Shown: positions 12,575-27,320, counted from the first letter of the stretch. The stretch: DNA of 64,000 nucleotides from Elysia crispata (GCA_033675545.1 JAWDGP010007190.1:1-64000); one strand, 5' to 3'. The notes: generated by a model not told the origin, from the sequence alone. Translations and numbers: made by a program.

Positions 12575-13849
12575 TTTTAATTAATTGTAATTACGAAGTC
12601 ATAATTATTGATATGACTCAGAGGCTTTGTCACAACATGCGCATGATAAATGTCGTATTTTGCCAAAAAATCTCGACTATTTCATCTTATTTAAGCTTTT
12701 ATCCTAAATTAAAGGATTATTCCAACGTTTTTTCCCTTGAAGTATATCCAAAATATGATTATTTTTAGAGTAAAATATCAATAACTCCGTTTTAATATTG
12801 CGGTTTTTTTTTATAAAAAAGTAAATGATATCTTCAACAAAGGTCTTTACTACAACTTTGCTTCTTTGAGTTATATAGAAATGTCTATAACTTTCAAGAT
12901 AAAGGCATGCCATATGGGCGTAAAATCATGATAGATCTAAGCTACCTCTATTTGGCAATGGGTCATAACTAATAAAAGCTCTATCAGTTGAGCACGCTTA
13001 TCAATTTTTCCAATATATATATAACGGTCTAAAAAGAGCACGCAACAATTGCCATGACATGGCTAAATACTGAGTAGACAACTATTTTTGGCTTAACTCT
13101 GTTTATTTCCAAACGATTATCCTAAGGCGAAATAAAGGCCCTACCTTCATAAAATGCTTAGCGATGCTCTACTTGTGCTGCGAAAATTTTGATATCATCT
13201 TTAATCAAGAAAACGTTAGCAGCTAAGCAGCAGAAATACCAAAAGAGAGTAATTTACTATACTCTGTGGCTTTCATAGACTGCTAAGTGATTTAACTAAT
13301 TTAAACAAAACAGAGGAGATTGCCAGGTTAAAATACCGTTTTTAGATTCACTGAAGTTTATGATCAATGAATTAACTTTAATGCTGATGGAGAAATACAT
13401 GCATTACATACAAAAAAGACTCAAGAAATTAAGATGAGAGCAACTTCAGTAGTTTAAAGCTCTCACTAAACCACCTCACTATGTTAGTCCGTACTGGAAG
13501 ACGAAATAAAACAGACACAGCGAAATAAAATTGGGTGAACACGACAGTCAAAGTATGGGAAATTCGCCCATTGTCATATAATGAGAAAAGTCGGGAAAAG
13601 TGATTTAGAATGCCTTGCGAAAAAAAAAAAATATACACAGACTTGTCAGATTCTTCTTTCAATCAACACGCGTAAAAACATTAGCAGAACGATCTTCGCT
13701 GAAACAGGAAGCAAATACATCAAGAAAAAACGTGTGTTGAAACAATAAAAACAACACACGAAAAAAAAATAAAAAAAAAATACTGCATTGCCTTTGAAAC
13801 AGATAATAGGGCAGCAGGTGGAAATCTTCCTTACAGTCCTAACAGTAAC

Positions 13850-14680
13850 CGCACGCTACAAAAGAAAGATCTTCTCTCAAGCATCCCTACCCTACAAGAG
13901 AAAGGTCTTCTCCAAAACATCCGTACAATATAAGAAAAAGATCTTCTTTAAAGCATCCCTACAATACAGGAGAAACTTATCCAAAACATACGGACACTGC
14001 AGACAAAACATCTTCTCTAAAACATCCATACACTACAATAGAAAGATTTTCTCTAGAATAAAGGCATGCTCTACGAGAACGATACTCTCGAAAACAGCTT
14101 TAATTACAGGAGAAAAGTCTTTTCTAAAATATCCGTACAGAAAAAAAATCTTCAGTGAAAAAAAAGCGTGATACAGGAAAAAAAATCTTCTCTACAACAT
14201 CCGTACTGGAAAACAAAATCTCCAATAAAGAAAAGTGTGCTACAGAAAAAAGATCTTCTCTAAAACATCCGTACAAGAAAAAATCTTTAATGAAAGAAAG
14301 GCGTGCTACATGAAAAATGTCTTCTCTACAACAACCGTATAGTACAGTCGGACAATAACTGAAGCAAACCGCACGCTTCATGAGAAAGATCTTCTCTAAA
14401 ACAAACGCATGGTACAGGAGAAAGAAGATCCCTAAAACAATCATAAACTACAGGACAAAGATCTTCTCGAAAACAACTGTATGCTGCAAGCGAAAGAATT
14501 TCTTGAAACTTATCGTAAACTACATGAGTAAAATCTCCTCGAAATAACCATAAACTGCAAGAGACAGATCTTCTCCACAACAATCGTATAATACAGGCGG
14601 AAATTCTTCTCTGAAGCAACCGAATGCTACAGATTAAAGATCTTTTCTAAAACAAACACATGCTATAGGAGAAAGAACTC
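13850..14680. repeat. 36-bp minisatellite, unit 2
   Basis: Same minisatellite as at 285-1060, here more regular. The plus frame is open for 127 codons from 13788, reading as 12-residue basic repeats, as it also is in unit 4. Units 1 and 5 stop after 72 codons in the same frame. Confidence 0.8.
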
Positions 14681-15264
14681 CATTTTAACCAAACACATAT
14701 CAAAACTGAACAGCCAATTAAAATAGAAGAAAGTCTGCTCTGAAACTATCGAGTGCAAGCGCATCTGGAGAAAGATCTGATCTGAAACAAGAAGATTTAA
14801 ATCATGAGAAAGTCAGAGTGAGTAGTTGTAACAGATTTCTGTAGAGCAAATATCACGGCTTGGACACCATGAAACTAATTAGCTGTGAAGTTTTCAACAT
14901 TAAGCAGACACAAATTCAAATCAAAAACAACTTTTGTTTTTGCAATAATTTTTTGCTCTTTAGGAAATCATGCAGATTAAAATAAATTATTCTGAAACAC
15001 GTAAAATGTTTTCTGGTTGAAACGGCTTGGGAGCCTTTTTTATTTTTAGCTTTTTGATTGTTTTACTACGTTAAACATTAGATAGTGAAGATTCATTGAT
15101 AATATTTACTTTTTCTTTTCGTATTTTGGATGTATGATCATGATATGGTAGCAGTGGCGTTCTATTTTGAAAAAATAAAACTATTATGATTTCACTTAGA
15201 AAAGTTGTGGTTTGAAAAGTGTAAGAAAAGTAACTGTTCATTTCTCTCACTGTTCCAGATAAAG

Positions 15265-15270
<6 letters not shown>

Positions 15271-15306
<36 letters not shown>
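15271..15306. repeat. (GATA)n microsatellite
   Basis: About nine GATA copies at the exact position where the other units carry (GA)n. Confidence 0.95.
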
Positions 15307-15307
<1 letters not shown>

Positions 15308-16421
15308 GATCTAAGAGTGTGTTACCTTGAACTCAGAAAAAGAAAATAATTTTGCTGTTGGAAGCATTGGTAAAATTCCGGATCAAACCTAGACGTAGAC
15401 TTAAAAACTAAATTTTGGTCTACCATTTAGAAACACGGTTTACAAATACTTGTCTACAAATTTTAAAACAATGGCGACAATTAGTTTATTTTATATCTTA
15501 ACTGATACTAAGATGGCTAAGCACGCCTATCACACAACTTCGTACCTGTAAGTCTATATTATCTTTAGAAAATCTTGCAAGTACGCAAAAATGAAGCGCG
15601 TTTTCCAACACCTTCTCCTGTATGACATTAGAAAAAATAGTATAGATTGGCAATGGCCTATAGTGGGAGCATTGTTAATTAAGCGCTTTACGTATTTTGA
15701 TTTTATATCACAACATGGGTGGATAGCTGATCATGCCAGACATTATACTCGTGCGTACAGCTTTTTATTCATAATGCTGTCCTTGATTGTGCAAAGCTGC
15801 GGGTTTATGAGAGTTTAAGGCAGAAAAATTAGTCTGCGTGTGATAGCCTCTTGCCTCTGCATTAACTCTACCACGGGTAATGGACTCCGAGTCAGGGGCT
15901 TGAGTTCTGGCTCCAAACTTGAGTCTTTGTGTAGACAAGAATGCAAGAACGACAAGATCATAACTTTACCATTTCCGTGCATGATAAAAACACATTAACT
16001 TACGGTAAGCCACTCTGGTTGGAGGAAAAAAATATTTTAAACTGTTCGCTAGATAAGATAACATCTTAAAATGATAATGTATCAGTTTTTTAATTTGAAA
16101 AAAAAAAATTAATTTTCGCCAAAAAGCCTAATATTCTATGCCATATTTATTTCGTGTCGAATGTTTTAAGGTTGTCAGATAATATGCTTTTTTCTTATTG
16201 AAGACCTTGCACTTGGGAAATACACAATGAAAGGTAATGCGTCTGCGACATGTCTCGTCTTTGAGATCGCGCATAATGGGGATATTGCTTGACCGAAACG
16301 CTCAACTTTCGGGTGTCAGTCATAAACGCAGACACAACGCATTGTAAAAGCACTCCCGAGATTATCATTATCACCATAAGATTCATCATCTTAATCGTTA
16401 TTATTATTATTATTACCATAA

Positions 16422-16800
<379 letters not shown>

Positions 16801-17604
16801 TAATATTATCATCATCAACAATTTCATCACCATCATCATCTTGATCATCGTCAACTATTTCCGCCTCTTCATTAATAACATTATGATTTTAACATCCACC
16901 TACAATATCAATGTTATCATTGTAATGCATTGTGTTGTTTTTTGGTCTATGACACTAACTCACTTCCTTATCCCGTGTAGCTGTGTACTTTTCTGGTAAC
17001 AGATTGACTTAGATTTATGTTGAGAATGTTTTTATTCAGTTGCGTAATGTTTGAATGTGAAGCCTAAATATTAGGTCTTTTTGCTGAACACAGTCCGCAC
17101 TGCGAGAAAAGTATCACTGTTCTCGAATCTCCAACTTAGCCCTCTCATAATAATCATTTGATTTCTTTTCATTAACCCTATGTTGATTGGATGTTATATT
17201 TATGATATGTTACGCAAAACGGAATCGATAATATCCTACGCCACTACTTTGTTCTGATTGGTTGCTATTTTGCAGCGCATTACACATTTGTTTGCACCAA
17301 GGCCATTCTGGTATAAACAATTTTATGTCATTCCTTTTCTGGATAAAGTGAAGAAATGTGGTAGAAATTAGAGTCGAAATCGTATCGCAGGCGGTCAAAC
17401 TCTAGTACAAAACGCCTGTCAGTCAACCTATTTTTTTGGAATGATGTCCTGGTTTGTTTTTTTACAAAGTCAATCTCGAGCAGACTTCAGCCTTATTTTT
17501 TTACAGTTGAGTCGTGTAATTCGATGTGTATATTTCGTACCCTAGACAAACGGATCCAAACAGATTACCCAATCTGTTACAATCATAATTATCAAATTCG
17601 GCGT

Positions 17605-17606
17605 TG

Positions 17607-17647
<41 letters not shown>

Positions 17648-17704
17648 GTCACCATCATTATCATCATCATCATCATCATCGTCATCATCATCATCATCAT
17701 CATC
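17605..17704. repeat. (TCA)n microsatellite
   Basis: Interrupted TCA run orthologous to 3898-4059, followed by a short (CAC)n that is longer here than in units 1 and 5. Confidence 0.95.
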
Positions 17705-18319
17705 CCCACTTTTAGCAGCACCAGCCTCAACACCACCACCACCACCACCACCAACATCTAAATCCTTGGATATATGTAAGGGCATTTAACGTCTTTGGAA
17801 TGATTTTACAGACTACCGAATTATACAGGATATTTGCTCTATAACCACATTAAAAGACGATTATCATTCCTTACTGGTTGAATTGCAATTGAATTGGAAG
17901 AAAAATAGAAACAGCATTGTCCATATGTTACAGGCAGGTCTAGATTAGCAGACTCGATAAAAGGAAACAATATCATACTCAATAGAGCTGCTTCAGAAGC
18001 GACCAATGTAAAGGACTTATGGCTATAATAGTTAAATCTAGACCACCAATCTCTATTAAGTAAGACTTAGAATCAGAAGAAAACCAGTTATAGTAGATAT
18101 ATGTGCATTTCTCCCAATTCTATTTATCTATCGTAAGCGATCGAGTGTTTAGAGATAAAGGCAGGATGTTAATCTCTCATTACAACATGAACAAACAGGA
18201 GTGACACATGCTGTTTTGTTGCTAATCAAAAGCCAAATAAGTGTTGAATTTTCCGCCCCAGTTTTTTTGCATTCGCCAGTTTTTAAATTTGAAACATTAA
18301 TTTTTACCTGTACTAGACA

Positions 18320-18510
18320 TTCCCATAATTGGGCAAACCTCCCAACTAGCAAAACTACCCACCGGAAAACTCTCAAACCTCCAACTAGGCAAATGTGATC
18401 ATGTCACTTGAAACCTCAATATAGACAATGTGATAATGACAATGCAAACCGCCATTTACAAGATGTGATTATGTGAATTCAAACCTCCAACACTAGATTG
18501 GTATATCGTG
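18320..18510. repeat. Short minisatellite with near-palindromic core, unit 2
   Basis: Equivalent of 4686-4860, with the GTGATCATGTCAC core retained. Confidence 0.65.
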
Positions 18511-20207
18511 ATTGCCTTGTAGAATGATATGTCTCAACTCTAAATACAATGATTTATTGATTATTTTAAGCGTGCATAAGATTCTCAGGCCTCTGTTCAG
18601 TGCACCTTTTTTTAAAGAAACACCGTCTTTTCATGATATTTAAACACATAATACATAATATATTATATCTACATAAAATAAAATTGAAGTGAAACATTTA
18701 TAGCTACAGCAGGACTAATAAAATTTTTTGGCTTTCTAACGTTACTTAGTAAAAAAAACTCCACCACAATCTTATTAAGCGATAACTTGTGCAACTTAAT
18801 TTCTTTAAAGAATAACATGAAAGTTATTAGATAATTTTGACGCAGCTTTCTAAAAAAATTACCTGCTGTTTGACTATCAGCGACAATGATATTACTCCCA
18901 AAAGCATACATTAGGGATTGAGCATTTTCTCACCTCCATTAAGAGTCCAAGTATTAACCTTACGGTGAAAGTAACAGCTTGTGTGTCAATGTAACTGGCA
19001 CCATTGCGCTATAACTCGGCGTAGAATTCCATACACCGGGAAACAAAAAAAACGACAACAGATCTTATATTCATTCCTACTGGGCCTTTGAAAAGAAATC
19101 TTTCTTCAATTAAAAGGAATTCTTTCGGTGTTTTACAAAGTGGAACAGCATGAGTCAAATAATTGTTTAAGTGTGTGGAGAGAAAAAAAAACTGAGCTTT
19201 GCCAATTTGCCGTCATTTAAACTGAAATTTAAAGCATTAAAAGCGGAATAAAGGCGTAGGTCTATGTAAGTGATGTGCTTTAGTTATTTTATCTTATGTA
19301 AATGAATTAACAGTTAGGTAAAAAATGACATTTCAACAGGAACCCAAATGGGAGACCTATTTCCTGGTGTAAATGATGCGTTGTGTGATAATAATTAGGT
19401 GGTTTTGTGCTTTGATTGAAAATCTCTTACTCTTATACTCTATCTCTCTCTAATGTATCTCGTATTCTCTGCCGATTTATCTGTATTATGTAGGGATGTT
19501 TTGATTATCTGTCTGCCACTTTCTAGACCTTTCTTTGTGATTTCTCGAAAACTAGTATATCTCCAACTTCGGGCTCTCAAATTCAGGTCTTTTTATCCTC
19601 TATTTTCCTCTCTTTAGATCTCTCTGATTGTGTACGATGTTTTCTCTTTCTCTCTAAATATTTCATTTCCTCATTTTGTATTTGTCATTCGTCGCAGTCA
19701 CTTCACTTGTCCTATATCACTATTTTGTCTCCTTCATTATAATTGCTTTTTTATTTATATCCACAAAAAACAGTGATTTATTTTATAGAATAATAAGTTT
19801 TAATAAGATCACTGTGTTTTGCAGCATCACTTCCTTGATTTTAATTAAGTGTCTTCTAAAGTTTTCAAATTACTTACTTCCTCTCAGTAAAACTCTATGC
19901 GACAATTTTTAGTAAGGATTTACGTCTCTTTTTTCTCGAAGACTGTTTTGACAATTTTTGTTGTTGTTAGTTTTTCTCACCTCATTCTTCAAATTTGTAT
20001 GAAGACCGTCACTACCAATGAGTATTGTATGCTGTGTATTGAAAGATTGATCTGTTTTTGAGAAATGTCTATGAAAAAGAACTTCACATTCAAAACACTC
20101 TTCTAGCGTATCGTTTTGAAAATATATAAACTAATCTTGAGATAGAAATTTGTAGGAAATCTTTTCTTATAAAATTTAATACCTTGCCTTTTTTTCAAAC
20201 TTTTCAG

Positions 20208-20493
20208 TCTGCTACTGCGGAACCATGAAAGTGACATTTGCTCTGTGTTTTACACTTGCCGTGCTGATTGTATTGGCGTATACAGATAGTAAGCATTAGT
20301 GATAACTTTGATTTTGAATAATAAAATCAGCTTTCTAAATCTGAAGTAACACTTTGTCTGTCGCAAAAAGTCTTGTGACGGACATAGCTCTCCTGGCGCG
20401 CCAGGCTACATGTTCTACTGCTGTCCAATTGGGGCAGGGTATCCCGAACAAGACTATTATTATCCTTTCGAGTGCACGTGTCGACAATATTAA
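20208..20493 (+). pseudogene. Relic of the secreted peptide gene, copy 2
   Basis: The signal-peptide exon is recognisable from 20225. A piece of the mature-peptide exon with CCP and CTC cysteine motifs is recognisable at 20374-20493. It looks broken, with about three breaks, and its mature part is the most diverged of the five copies. It lies in the old portion of unit 2. I treat it as a fossil. Confidence 0.7.
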
Positions 20494-20949
20494 GTAGTAA
20501 GAATAACGAACTTGATTTGAATAAAGTAATGCTAACAATGAATTTTATTCTTCCAAGTTATTTCGATTTATTATTGTGTGTAGTTAGGCCTAGCACAAAA
20601 CATAGCCTGAGCATTACATTTTCTGACAAAAAATCTAAAAGTTCTGCAAAGGCAGAACACGCATCTAGAAACTAGAGAGTGGAAATTAATGAATATATAT
20701 GATTACTTTAAAACAACAATAGTAAAAACAAACAAAAAAAACATCAAAAAACAAAAAACAAAAAAACAAAAAACAAAAACAAAACAAAAAACGAAAAACG
20801 AACACATACATCAAAGAATGTACAAAATATATCTTTAATGCCACTAGAAAAAATAACCAGCGAGTTTTTAAAACATCGGGCCAGTCCTCTTTCAAAAATA
20901 CTTATGTTAACTTATGAAAGTGATTAGATTCATTGCCTTTCTAGTACAG

Positions 20950-21262
<313 letters not shown>

Positions 21263-22887
21263 TACACCTTCTGTTGTTGCTACCGCTACTAAGCTTTACT
21301 ATATTTTGGATTCTATTATTACCGCATTATTCCATTTTGCGACTGCTATTAGAATTATCTGGTAAAGAAATATTTTTTATTGCTATACTCGATTCTTGAA
21401 AAAAGCCTTTGTGCTCGTTAAGTACTTTATTGGCAGGAAACAAAACATGTCTCTGTTAAGATTATGTCATGAATGGGTAAAGTAATAGTTTGCAAGCATA
21501 ACTATTAAAACATTTATATCGATAACTACGACACTTATTTGTTTTTTTTTTGTCTTTGTCTTTTCAGTCTTGAATCAGCTCGTTGGCTTTTGATGAGGAA
21601 AAGTTAAAGTGGAAACCAGCTTACATAGTTTACAAATGTTTTCGAAAGTTCAATGTCGCTTGTCATCATACTTTTTTTCTTTGATGTTAGTGGCTCAAGT
21701 ATTTGGACCTCACCTTTTTATTCAGTGTTATTAATACGAAAGTTTCTTTTTCTTCGAATAACTTAAGCAATTCTCGTAATTTCATAATAAAACACACTTT
21801 AATGCATTGGAAGTCAGAGAGTGAAATAGAGAGAGAAGAAAACCAAGTCAGAGAGGAAGTTTGATTGAATTAGAAGAGATAATGTAAGAGAAAGATAGAA
21901 GAAAAAGAGAAAGAGAGAGGGGAAAAGTAAAGAGCTAGTGATGGTGATAAAGAGAGAAAAAACAGGGTGGGCGAAACGTAAAACAGAGTTCTCCCACTCA
22001 ATCTATTGTTTTTTTAATTTTAAACCTTAATACTAAACGATCGTTTGTACATGTCTCCATATCTTTTCTGTGTCGAAGAATGTGAATTAAGATGGATACT
22101 TTAAATTAGGACCTTTTGATATTTTATAAAAGAATGAATGTGAGCGTTGCTATAACATTTCTTAAAAGAATGAATGTAATTGTTGCTATGATCCTTTTTT
22201 ATTTTTCGTCCTTTTACCATCCATAAAATCCAATAAATAGATAGAAGAGTAGTCAGAAAGAAGAGTATATTCTGATAGGTTAATGCGTTATATCGGCATT
22301 AAAAGAATATTTTAGTATTATTTTAAATAGCCACACCATGTTTATTACATAGCTGAAAAGTGCATTCCTGCTAACCTTTTTTACGTCGTTTAAAATTTGA
22401 TCCTGGATAAGTGAGTTAATTCTGTGGGCGCTAACTAATTTAGCCATTTTAGCGTACTTGGTTCTGAATTAAGAGTGTGATTTTATTTCATATGAAACGC
22501 CTGTTGTTTGCAGCTGCTGCTCCAAATTCATCGGTCGTCCCAGCTGGTTTAGATCCTGTTGTTTTTGTGTTGTAAAGCAAAGGACATAACCTTGGCTTCA
22601 TAGCCAGATTCTTTTTACTCTTTGCCCTTTGGCAGTGCCTCCGTTCTGCTATCCTAAGAACCATACTTTCTACAATGCTGATATGACGACGCTCAATGGA
22701 CCAAATCATATATGGAGGAAGTTTTTTTTCTGTTTGCCTTGGGATAATTGCCTCGTTTTAAAAATCGGTTGAAATTTCCAAGCTGCCATAGTAATGATCT
22801 AACATCTTTCCTTCGGGTGGTTATTAAGACCCCACTTTTGCGATGAGATGGTTTTTGGAAAATCTGAGTTCATGTTTTTCTATCTTT

Positions 22888-23072
22888 AAAGGAAAAGACG
22901 CTGTCTTTCCGCGAACACCAGGATCCAAATCCTAATTTACTTCACCCTGGCTTCTTTGCCAGATTTTGCTTTGCTCTTTGGCAGCCGTGAACCTCTTCCA
23001 TTTCGCTTCCCTAACAATCTTAATTTGTACAATGCAAATTTGAGGAAGCCCAATGAATTTCCTTGGGAAGCT
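22888..23072 (+). repeat. Diverged second copy of a unit segment
   Basis: Resembles unit 1 around 9105-9290. Shared landmarks are the AAGGAAAA..ACGCTG start, the CTCTTCCATT stretch and TTTGAGGA near the end. An equivalent of the same segment already occurs at 22570-22700, so the region has been duplicated within the old part of unit 2. Confidence 0.5.
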
Positions 23073-23550
23073 TCTCTCAACTGTCAAACAGAAATCTTCG
23101 AAAAAACAGGACACTTAGGAATAACAGAAAGTGAATTTAAAACCATATAAAACTAGCATACATTAAGCCACAACTTTAAGCGAATTCGTATTCAGACTAA
23201 AGGAATCAAAAACTGAATACCACTCATCATGGGATATAATCAAAAGGCCGCAGCCATATTCAGCAACAACAAAGAGATGCCATCTATACATAGAAGAGAA
23301 ATATTTCATTCTAAAAACAAAACCAAGCCTAAACAAAAGAAGGGAAATCTTATTATCATGCCTCCATACAGAGAATTTTTGCTACAAAACTCCGTGGCTC
23401 CAAAAAGAAAAACAACAGTATAAGGTCGGAACGACACAACCGAACATAACTCAGTCATACCCGAAGAGAACGGAGGACAAACGGCACCCTTGTCCTCCGG
23501 TTGAAACAAAAGTGTCTTATACAGAGATTTTAAGGTAAGATCGTCTATAA
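23073..23550 (+). mobile_element. Penelope-like element fragment, GIY-YIG end
   Basis: The plus strand encodes pieces matching the C-terminal GIY-YIG endonuclease of Penelope-like elements: LGITESEFKT near 23117-23146, WDIIKRPQPYSATTKRC around 23230, then EEKYFIL near 23300. The reading frame is interrupted. The last ~110 bp, ending GGTAAGATCGTCTATAACTA, match the end of the other PLE fragment at 62.49-62.6 kb on the opposite strand, so the two are the same family. The reverse transcriptase part is absent here. Confidence 0.7.
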
Positions 23551-24062
23551 CTATAAAAAGCTCTAACAGTTGAGCACCCTTATCAATTGTTCCAACTTAC
23601 ACACTCACACACATATATATCTATACATACATATTTTCGTCAGGATTTTTGAAACTAAGTCTTGCAATGTTCCGAAATATTTTTTTTCTTTCCTGTTCAT
23701 TCAACTCATCCGGTGGGTTACAGGTGCTAATTTTCATTGTACATAATTTCTAGTTTCATTGTTAATCTATACGTATATACCATTAGTGAGATTACTTTTT
23801 TTTTTTCACTTTCGCATTGTAAAAAAATGTTCTATCTTAGTACTATTCTCTTTCGCACTATAAAGTCTGGACAAGCGATGCTTAGATGAACGGAAAAAAG
23901 AGAGCACGCAACAATTGCCATGACATGGCAAATATTGGGAAGACAGCTGTTTCTGGATTAACTCTGTTTATTTCTAAACGATTATCCTAAGGCGATAAAT
24001 AGGCCCTACCCACATAAAATACCAGGAGATGCTCTACTTGTGCTGCGAAAATTTTAAAACCA
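23551..24062 (+). repeat. Diverged tail of an array unit
   Basis: AAAAGCTCTAACAGTTGAGC and then CAACAATTGCCATGACATGG, the CGATTATCCTAAGGCG stretch and TGCTCTACTTGTGCTGCGAA align with unit 1 at about 12970-13190. About 280 bp of unrelated sequence (about 23600-23895) splits the match. The PLE end abuts the unit-like sequence directly. Confidence 0.65.
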
Positions 24063-24070
24063 TCTCATAT

Positions 24071-24071
<1 letters not shown>

Positions 24072-24124
<53 letters not shown>
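24072..24124. repeat. (AT)n microsatellite
   Basis: About 26 perfect AT dinucleotides, flanked on both sides by AGGTATAT / ATATACCT, so the whole block is self-complementary. Confidence 0.95.
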
Positions 24125-24126
<2 letters not shown>

Positions 24127-24935
24127 ATTTATTTGAATATCTATATATAAATGTAATTTCCACCCACATTTTCATAGCTTTGGTGTACGCAGTCGTTTTG
24201 TAGAGATACGAATACTGGTTATGACAAAACAGTCTGATCCTAGTGGCACCACACTGGCCTAAATAACAGATCCAGAGATCGCGTAACATTAAACAGACTG
24301 TGACTGGACACACACACACACAAAACTCAATAAAATTGCAGAAAGTTTCATACAGTTTGAGAAGAAAGACAGCATTTAGATCTGGCACGGTGGCACAATG
24401 GCACGTTTAATTGGAAATCCATGAGGAGAACAGTCAGAAAGTGTTGTTATGGTTGAACCAAGACATTAAACAAAGAAAAAAGTCTGGAAACAAGGTATAC
24501 ATTTATGCGAATTCAGTGGAAGAAACAAATAGTTATAAAGACAAAAATGAGCATGCGTAGGATCATAATCATGTCATTTGGAAGAAAACTTGAGATTATG
24601 AATATTCCAGCAGCGTTCTATTATCCTGTCATATGAAAAAAATAAGGAAACAAAGGAAAAAACACAGTTTTTTGCAAGAAGTAAAACAGTTAAATGCTGT
24701 TATGAGTCATGTGACGTATATGAAATAGAAATATCAAACCGCAAGCCGTAGTATATTAAAACGGGATATCTGAGAAATTTGAAACAAAGTTCCTCATAAC
24801 AGTGTACCCATCCATAAACATAAAACGTAAGAGCTATAAAAAAAGATGCAAAGAAATGTCAACTAGTCTTCTTCTTCTTCTTCTCCTTATTTCTTCCTGT
24901 TCTCTATTCTGAACCTGTTTTTCATCTCTCTGTCG
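24125..24935. other. Unassigned AT-rich sequence
   Basis: No gene or recognised repeat apart from a short (CA)n near 24308-24323 and a CTT-rich run near 24868-24885. It is not part of the array unit. Confidence 0.5.
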
Positions 24936-24939
24936 CGAT

Positions 24940-26065
24940 TTCCCCCAACTCAGCGCTCCGAAGATAATGTTGTTAATAGATATGGAAGAGGTCTGTTGGA
25001 GATGTGCGCAGGGTTTGAGTTAATGATTTCAAATGGCATGTGCAGCAGAGATCCAAAAGGTTCTTTCACGTTTGTATCTCCACATGGTAATAGTATTAAC
25101 GATTACTTTATTGTCTCTGCGGATCTTCTACAATCACGTATCGAATCTTGGCATATGCCCGTTACGCTATCACTAAATATTCGAAATAATGCTGTAAAAT
25201 CTGTTCCTATGAGCGAAATTAGTATTGAGCGTTTTGTTTGGAGTAACGAGAAAGCAAATGAATTTATTGGAAATTCGAACTTTGAAGAAGTAAAGAACAA
25301 TGTAAATTTACTTCAAGAAAATGTCTATCTTGATACAGAATCATGTCTCATGTCTCTTTGAAATATATTGAAAGATGCTGCTCAAGTTATGAAAAAGGCT
25401 TCAACGTTGAAAAATGGAAAGTCAAAATTTAGGTCGGGTTGATATGATCATGAGTGCTATATCTACAAGAAAAAAGCTCAAAGAAGCCTACGCCGTTTTC
25501 GGAACTGGAGATCTGCTGTCAGGAAAGCAGAGTATATTCAAAATAGGAAATCGTATAAAAACTGTTGAAAGAAAAGAAGGAAGCATACTCGTCTCATAAA
25601 ATATCAACCTTATTTAAAAGCCTAAATAATCCAACCTTATTTTGGAAGCAAGTCCGGTCTCTCAACCCAAAGAGACGTACCACAAATTCTATTGATATAA
25701 ATGAATGGTACAGTTACTTTGTCAATATATTTCAAGCCCAAGAACCAGTTCCCCCTATCTGCGGTGAGCCTTCTGATGGTGAGTATATTTATAGAGATAT
25801 TTTGGATGATAAGATGCTCAATTCCCCCATTTCAGAGGACGAAGTTAGACAAAGTATCAAAGTAATAGCGACCAACTTCAAAATTTTTGAAATAGGTTTT
25901 TTCGAGAAGAAAAAAAAGTGTTGGAGAAGGAGAGAGTGCAAGATGAGAAGTATAGAATATGTTGTTTTGTAAAAATTTGTTGATATTATTCATTTTGAAT
26001 TCATATTTCATATTTGTAATAGGCAGGTAGCCCGACAAATAAACCTCATTCAATTCAATTTAATT
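24940..26065 (+). mobile_element. LINE fragment (endonuclease and linker, RT core missing)
   Basis: The first part, up to the stop at 25361, matches the end of an AP-type endonuclease of non-LTR retrotransposons: RYGRGLLEMCAGFELMISNG, then GSFTFVSPHGNSINDYFIVS with the conserved Gly-Asn-Ser..Asp-Tyr block. After a frame change, 25565-25870 encodes a linker with LFWKQVRSLNP, WYSYFVNIFQ and LNSPISEDEVRQSIKVI, typical of the segment before the reverse transcriptase. The RT domain itself is missing. A 3'UTR-like end with AATAAACCTCATTCAATTCA follows at 26037-26060, so the copy has a large internal deletion. Clade (CR1/Jockey-like) is not resolved. Confidence 0.75.
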
Positions 26066-26070
26066 CTCTG

Positions 26071-26079
<9 letters not shown>

Positions 26080-26143
<64 letters not shown>
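26080..26143. repeat. (CT)n microsatellite
   Basis: Perfect TC run of about 32 copies directly after the LINE 3' end. Confidence 0.97.
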
Positions 26144-26145
<2 letters not shown>

Positions 26146-26590
26146 TTAGGTCTGTCTGTGTCTCTCCGATTATCTAACTTTTCTTTTAAGTTGTATAAGT
26201 ATGAAGTCTCTCCTTTCCTCATCCTTTTTACGCCATTGAAATTCTTATACCTTTTGCGCTCTTAAATACTTGATCTTGCATTGCATAAATAAATAACCCA
26301 TGTTATTGGCTCATTTTCATAGAGAAGATCGCATAGTGGATTTGAAATCCTCTTTCAGTTCCTATGTATTTCAAAACATCAAACTTTTTGATTTTAGGAA
26401 AATTGTAAAACATTTTTGTGTTATTCTGCACTTACACCATTTTCTCATTTTTTTTTTCAAATGGATGGATGATTACATTTAAATTTTTAAGACCACCTTT
26501 TAAATCATTGTGCCATAAAATAGCCACAAGACAAGGCTATTTAATTTTTTCATGTGCCTTCTAAGCTTTCCATCATTGGGAGATTTCAAA
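26144..26590. other. Unassigned AT-rich sequence
   Basis: No gene or repeat recognised between the (CT)n run and the old unit fragment. Confidence 0.5.
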
Positions 26591-27320
26591 GCCAGGGTGT
26601 TGCAGGAGCGACAAGATTTGAACTGTACCATCTTCCCTTGCATGAAAACCACTCATGTGAAGAAATTAAAATACGTCTAAACTGTTCGGTGAGGTTACAA
26701 TAAAAAATGATAAAGCATCAGTTCTTTAATTTGAAAAGAAATTGATTCGCCAAAAAGCTTTATAGTTCTTCACCATATTTATTTCGTGTTGATTGTTTAA
26801 AGACTGTCAGGAGTGGGTTATTTTTAAAGGCGTAACACTAATTGTGAAATAAACCATAAAAAATAATGCCTCTCGACATGTCTCGTCTTTGGTATCGCGC
26901 ATAATGGGGATGTTGCTTGAATAAAATAGTCAACTTCCACTTGTCAGTCATGGGCGCAGAGATAATGTCGTGACAAAACACTCTCGGGAGAAAGTGAGAG
27001 GAGCATGTATCCATTCAACTTGTCATCGACATCATTATCACCGTCTTCATCATTATCATCATCACCAAAAGTATTTTAGTTATAATCATTATTATTAGCA
27101 CCATAATCATCATTTCCATCATCATTATCATCATGATCATCATCGTTATCATCATCGTCATCATCATTATTATTATTGTCGCAATACGCATTAAAATCAT
27201 TATTTTTTTGTTGTTGTTTTTATAATCGTCATCAACATAATATTGATCATCATTATTAATATTACCATCACAATCATGATCAACATCACCATCATCAATA
27301 CTATTATTATTATAATTATA

